Shown here one piece after another: positions 6,242 to 7,627 of a DNA stretch of 7,627 nt. The notes beneath the pieces are model-generated. The model ran no database searches. It was not told where the DNA came from and saw nothing but the letters and a program-made list of their open reading frames with translations. How positions within the stretch are numbered: position 1 is the first letter of the stretch; each line of letters begins with the position of its first letter. This DNA is from Planctomycetota bacterium (lineage in GTDB: Bacteria > Planctomycetota > Planctomycetia > Pirellulales > Thermoguttaceae), in contig JAEWUR010000106.1 in NCBI GenBank assembly GCA_023397045.1, positions 1-7,627 on the forward strand, read 5' to 3'. The translations under genes were made by a program, and so were the position numbers.

Positions 6242-7627
6242 ATGCCATCGCCAAACAACACGCAGCTTCGCCAGTGGGATCAAACCCACGTCTGGCACGC
6301 CTTCACCCAGATGGCCCAGTACGAACCCTTCATCATCGAACGGGCCGAAGGCTGCGTGTTGACCGACATCGACGGCCGGCAATACCTCGACGCCGTCAGC
6401 AGCCTCTGGTGCAACGTCCACGGCCATCGCCATCCGAAGATCGACGCGGCCGTCCGCGCACAACTCGATAAGATCGCCCATTTCACGAACCTCGGCGGCT
6501 CGAATCCGACGACCATCGCGCTGGCCAAACGATTGGCCGACCTCGCGCCGGGAACGCCGCACGTCTTTTTTTCCAGCGACGGGGCATCGGCCGTCGAAGC
6601 CGCGCTGAAAATCGCCTTCCAGTATTGGCGCCAGCGGTCCGATCACGGGGAATGTCCCAATTTTCACGACGCATTCCGCGAAAATGGGACTGTCCCCTTC
6701 GGTGGTACGGAAAAGAACTGTTTCCTGACGCTCGGCCAAGCCTACCACGGCGATACGATCGGCAGCATGAGCGTCGGAGGAATCGAACAGTTTCACACGA
6801 TGTTCCGACCCCTGCTGTTCGATACGCTGCGCGTGCCGATGCCCGACACGTATCGAACGCCGCCGGGCGTGGCCGCCGACAACCTCTGCCGGTTCCACCT
6901 CGACCAACTCGAACGAGAACTCGCGAAGAATCACCACCGCATCGCGGCGATGATCGTCGAGCCGCTGGTCCAGGCGGCCGCCGGCGTCGTGATGCACCCG
7001 CCGGGCTATCTGCGCGGCGTCCGCGAACTGACAAAGAAATACAACGTCCTGCTGATCGCCGACGAGGTGGCCGTCGGATTCGGTCGAACCGGGAAGATGT
7101 TCGCCTGCGAACATGAAGGCGTGACGCCCGACCTGCTCTGCCTAGGCAAAGGGCTAACAGGCGGCTATCTCCCCATGTCCGCCACGTTGGCCAACGACGA
7201 GATTTGGCAAGCCTTTTTGGGCGATTATGCCCAGAGCAAAACGTTTTTTCATGGGCATACCTACGGCGGCAATCCCCTCGGCGCAGCCGCGGCGCTGGCC
7301 ACGCTCGATGTGTTCGACCAGGAGCGAACGCTCGAACAAGTCCAGCCGAAAATCGAACGGCTCGCCGAACTTCTCGATCGTATCGCTCGACTGCCGCACG
7401 TCGGACACGTGCGCCAGTGCGGCACGATCGGCGCCATCGAATTGGTTCGCAACGTCGAAACAAAAGAGCCGTATCCCTGGCAGGAACGTCGCGGCCATCG
7501 CGTCTGCGAATCGGCATTGAACCAAGGCGTTTGGATCCGCCCCCTGGGCAACGTCGTCGTCATCATGCCGCCGCTGTCGATCACGCTGGAGCAGCTCGAC
7601 CGAATCGCCGCCGCGGTAGAGCAGGGG
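6242..7627 (+). CDS. bioA: DAPA aminotransferase BioA, with an in-frame palindromic insertion (3' end outside window)
   Basis: PLP enzyme of biotin synthesis that converts 7-keto-8-aminopelargonate to 7,8-diaminopelargonate in the cytosol. The frame is open for 462 codons to the window edge. The last visible motif (WIRPLGNVVVIMPPL, 431-445) lies near the usual C-terminus, so only a short piece should be missing. Landmarks are HVWHAFTQM (16-24), SSLWCNVHGH (53-62), SSDGASAVEAALK (111-123), YHGD (168-171), the PLP Asp D274 in ADEVAVGFGRTG, the Schiff-base lysine K303 in LGKGLTGG, and FFHGHTYGGNPLG (335-347). F21 replaces the active-site Tyr17 of E. coli BioA. As I recall it, this and the KEPYP segment (408-412) resemble the Bacillus subtilis enzyme, which can use lysine instead of SAM as amino donor. 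Thirty-eight residues lie between QYW (127-129) and YHGD, against about 16-17 in recalled E. coli and B. subtilis proteins. The excess coincides with the palindrome at 6647-6697. The ATG follows the MMPL stop by 5 nt with no clear SD. Confidence 0.93.
   Translation, partial: MPSPNNTQLRQWDQTHVWHAFTQMAQYEPFIIERAEGCVLTDIDGRQYLDAVSSLWCNVHGHRHPKIDAAVRAQLDKIAHFTNLGGSNPTTIALAKRLADLAPGTPHVFFSSDGASAVEAALKIAFQYWRQRSDHGECPNFHDAFRENGTVPFGGTEKNCFLTLGQAYHGDTIGSMSVGGIEQFHTMFRPLLFDTLRVPMPDTYRTPPGVAADNLCRFHLDQLERELAKNHHRIAAMIVEPLVQAAAGVVMHPPGYLRGVRELTKKYNVLLIADEVAVGFGRTGKMFACEHEGVTPDLLCLGKGLTGGYLPMSATLANDEIWQAFLGDYAQSKTFFHGHTYGGNPLGAAAALATLDVFDQERTLEQVQPKIERLAELLDRIARLPHVGHVRQCGTIGAIELVRNVETKEPYPWQERRGHRVCESALNQGVWIRPLGNVVVIMPPLSITLEQLDRIAAAVEQG
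6647..6697. mobile_element. Palindromic mini-element inserted in frame in bioA
   Basis: The left arm GGGGAATGTCCCAATTTTC (6647-6665) pairs with the right arm GAAAATGGGACTGTCCCC (6680-6697). The stem has about 16 pairs, with two mismatches (6652/6692, 6653/6691), one bulged A and a short, partly pairing loop. The unit is 51 nt and starts and ends on bioA codon boundaries (residues 136-152, GECPNFHDA then FRENGTVP). It is free of stop codons in five of six reading frames, including all three + frames. The GGGGACxGTCCC terminus and the NGTVPF and GDSPIF translations match small dispersed repeats I recall in planctomycetes. It encodes no transposase, so any movement would need help in trans, for example from a REP-associated tyrosine transposase (inference). 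No clear target duplication is visible. Confidence 0.75.

Noticed and set aside
6635..6703. CGGT at 6635-6638 and 6700-6703 as target-site duplication of the bioA element
   Set aside because: It is only 4 nt, does not abut the arms, and the 65-nt offset would not be frame-neutral. Chance is more likely.
1..7627. Whole window as a new defence, mobile or biosynthetic system
   Set aside because: All five genes belong to known housekeeping or envelope families and there is no shared unknown partner gene. The novelty lies in the repeats, not in a gene system.

Overview
The window is GC-rich (by eye about 60%) and carries five genes, all on the + strand and tightly packed. It looks like a chromosomal stretch of a planctomycete, probably of the Pirellulales type. 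That assignment is an inference. It rests on the futalosine-type menaquinone genes, the mostly SD-poor starts, and three classes of short GC-rich palindromic repeat whose wording matches dispersed repeats I recall from that phylum. No phage, CRISPR, tRNA, rRNA or transposase gene is visible.

Layout. Positions 10-888 encode a UbiA-family prenyltransferase (MqnP-like), followed after 15 nt by aminofutalosine synthase MqnE (904-2025). The two form a menaquinone (futalosine pathway) operon fragment. A 117-nt intergenic region (2026-2142) is filled by three copies of a repeat at an exact 40-nt period. The first copy supplies the mqnE stop codon and the last supplies the Shine-Dalgarno of the next gene. 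Positions 2143-3237 encode a single-domain mannose-1-phosphate guanylyltransferase (GDP-mannose supply). A 218-nt spacer (3238-3455) holds a weak promoter candidate, an inverted repeat, a second type of palindromic repeat and a good SD. Positions 3456-6236 encode a 926-residue MMPL/RND-superfamily membrane protein with a very acidic C-terminal tail. Five nt later, bioA (6242 to the window end, still open) encodes the biotin-pathway DAPA aminotransferase.

How the genes relate. mqnP and mqnE act in one pathway. manC, the MMPL transporter and bioA share envelope or cofactor themes but no single pathway, so I see no evidence for one dedicated new system. The most notable feature is a 51-bp imperfect palindrome inside bioA (6647-6697). 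It is read through in frame as 17 extra residues between the QYW helix and the YHGD motif, resembling in principle the palindromic elements that enter Rickettsia genes. Together with the repeats at the mqnE/manC junction and before the MMPL gene, it suggests a genome in which small palindromic repeats have been written into gene ends, ribosome-binding sites and coding sequence.
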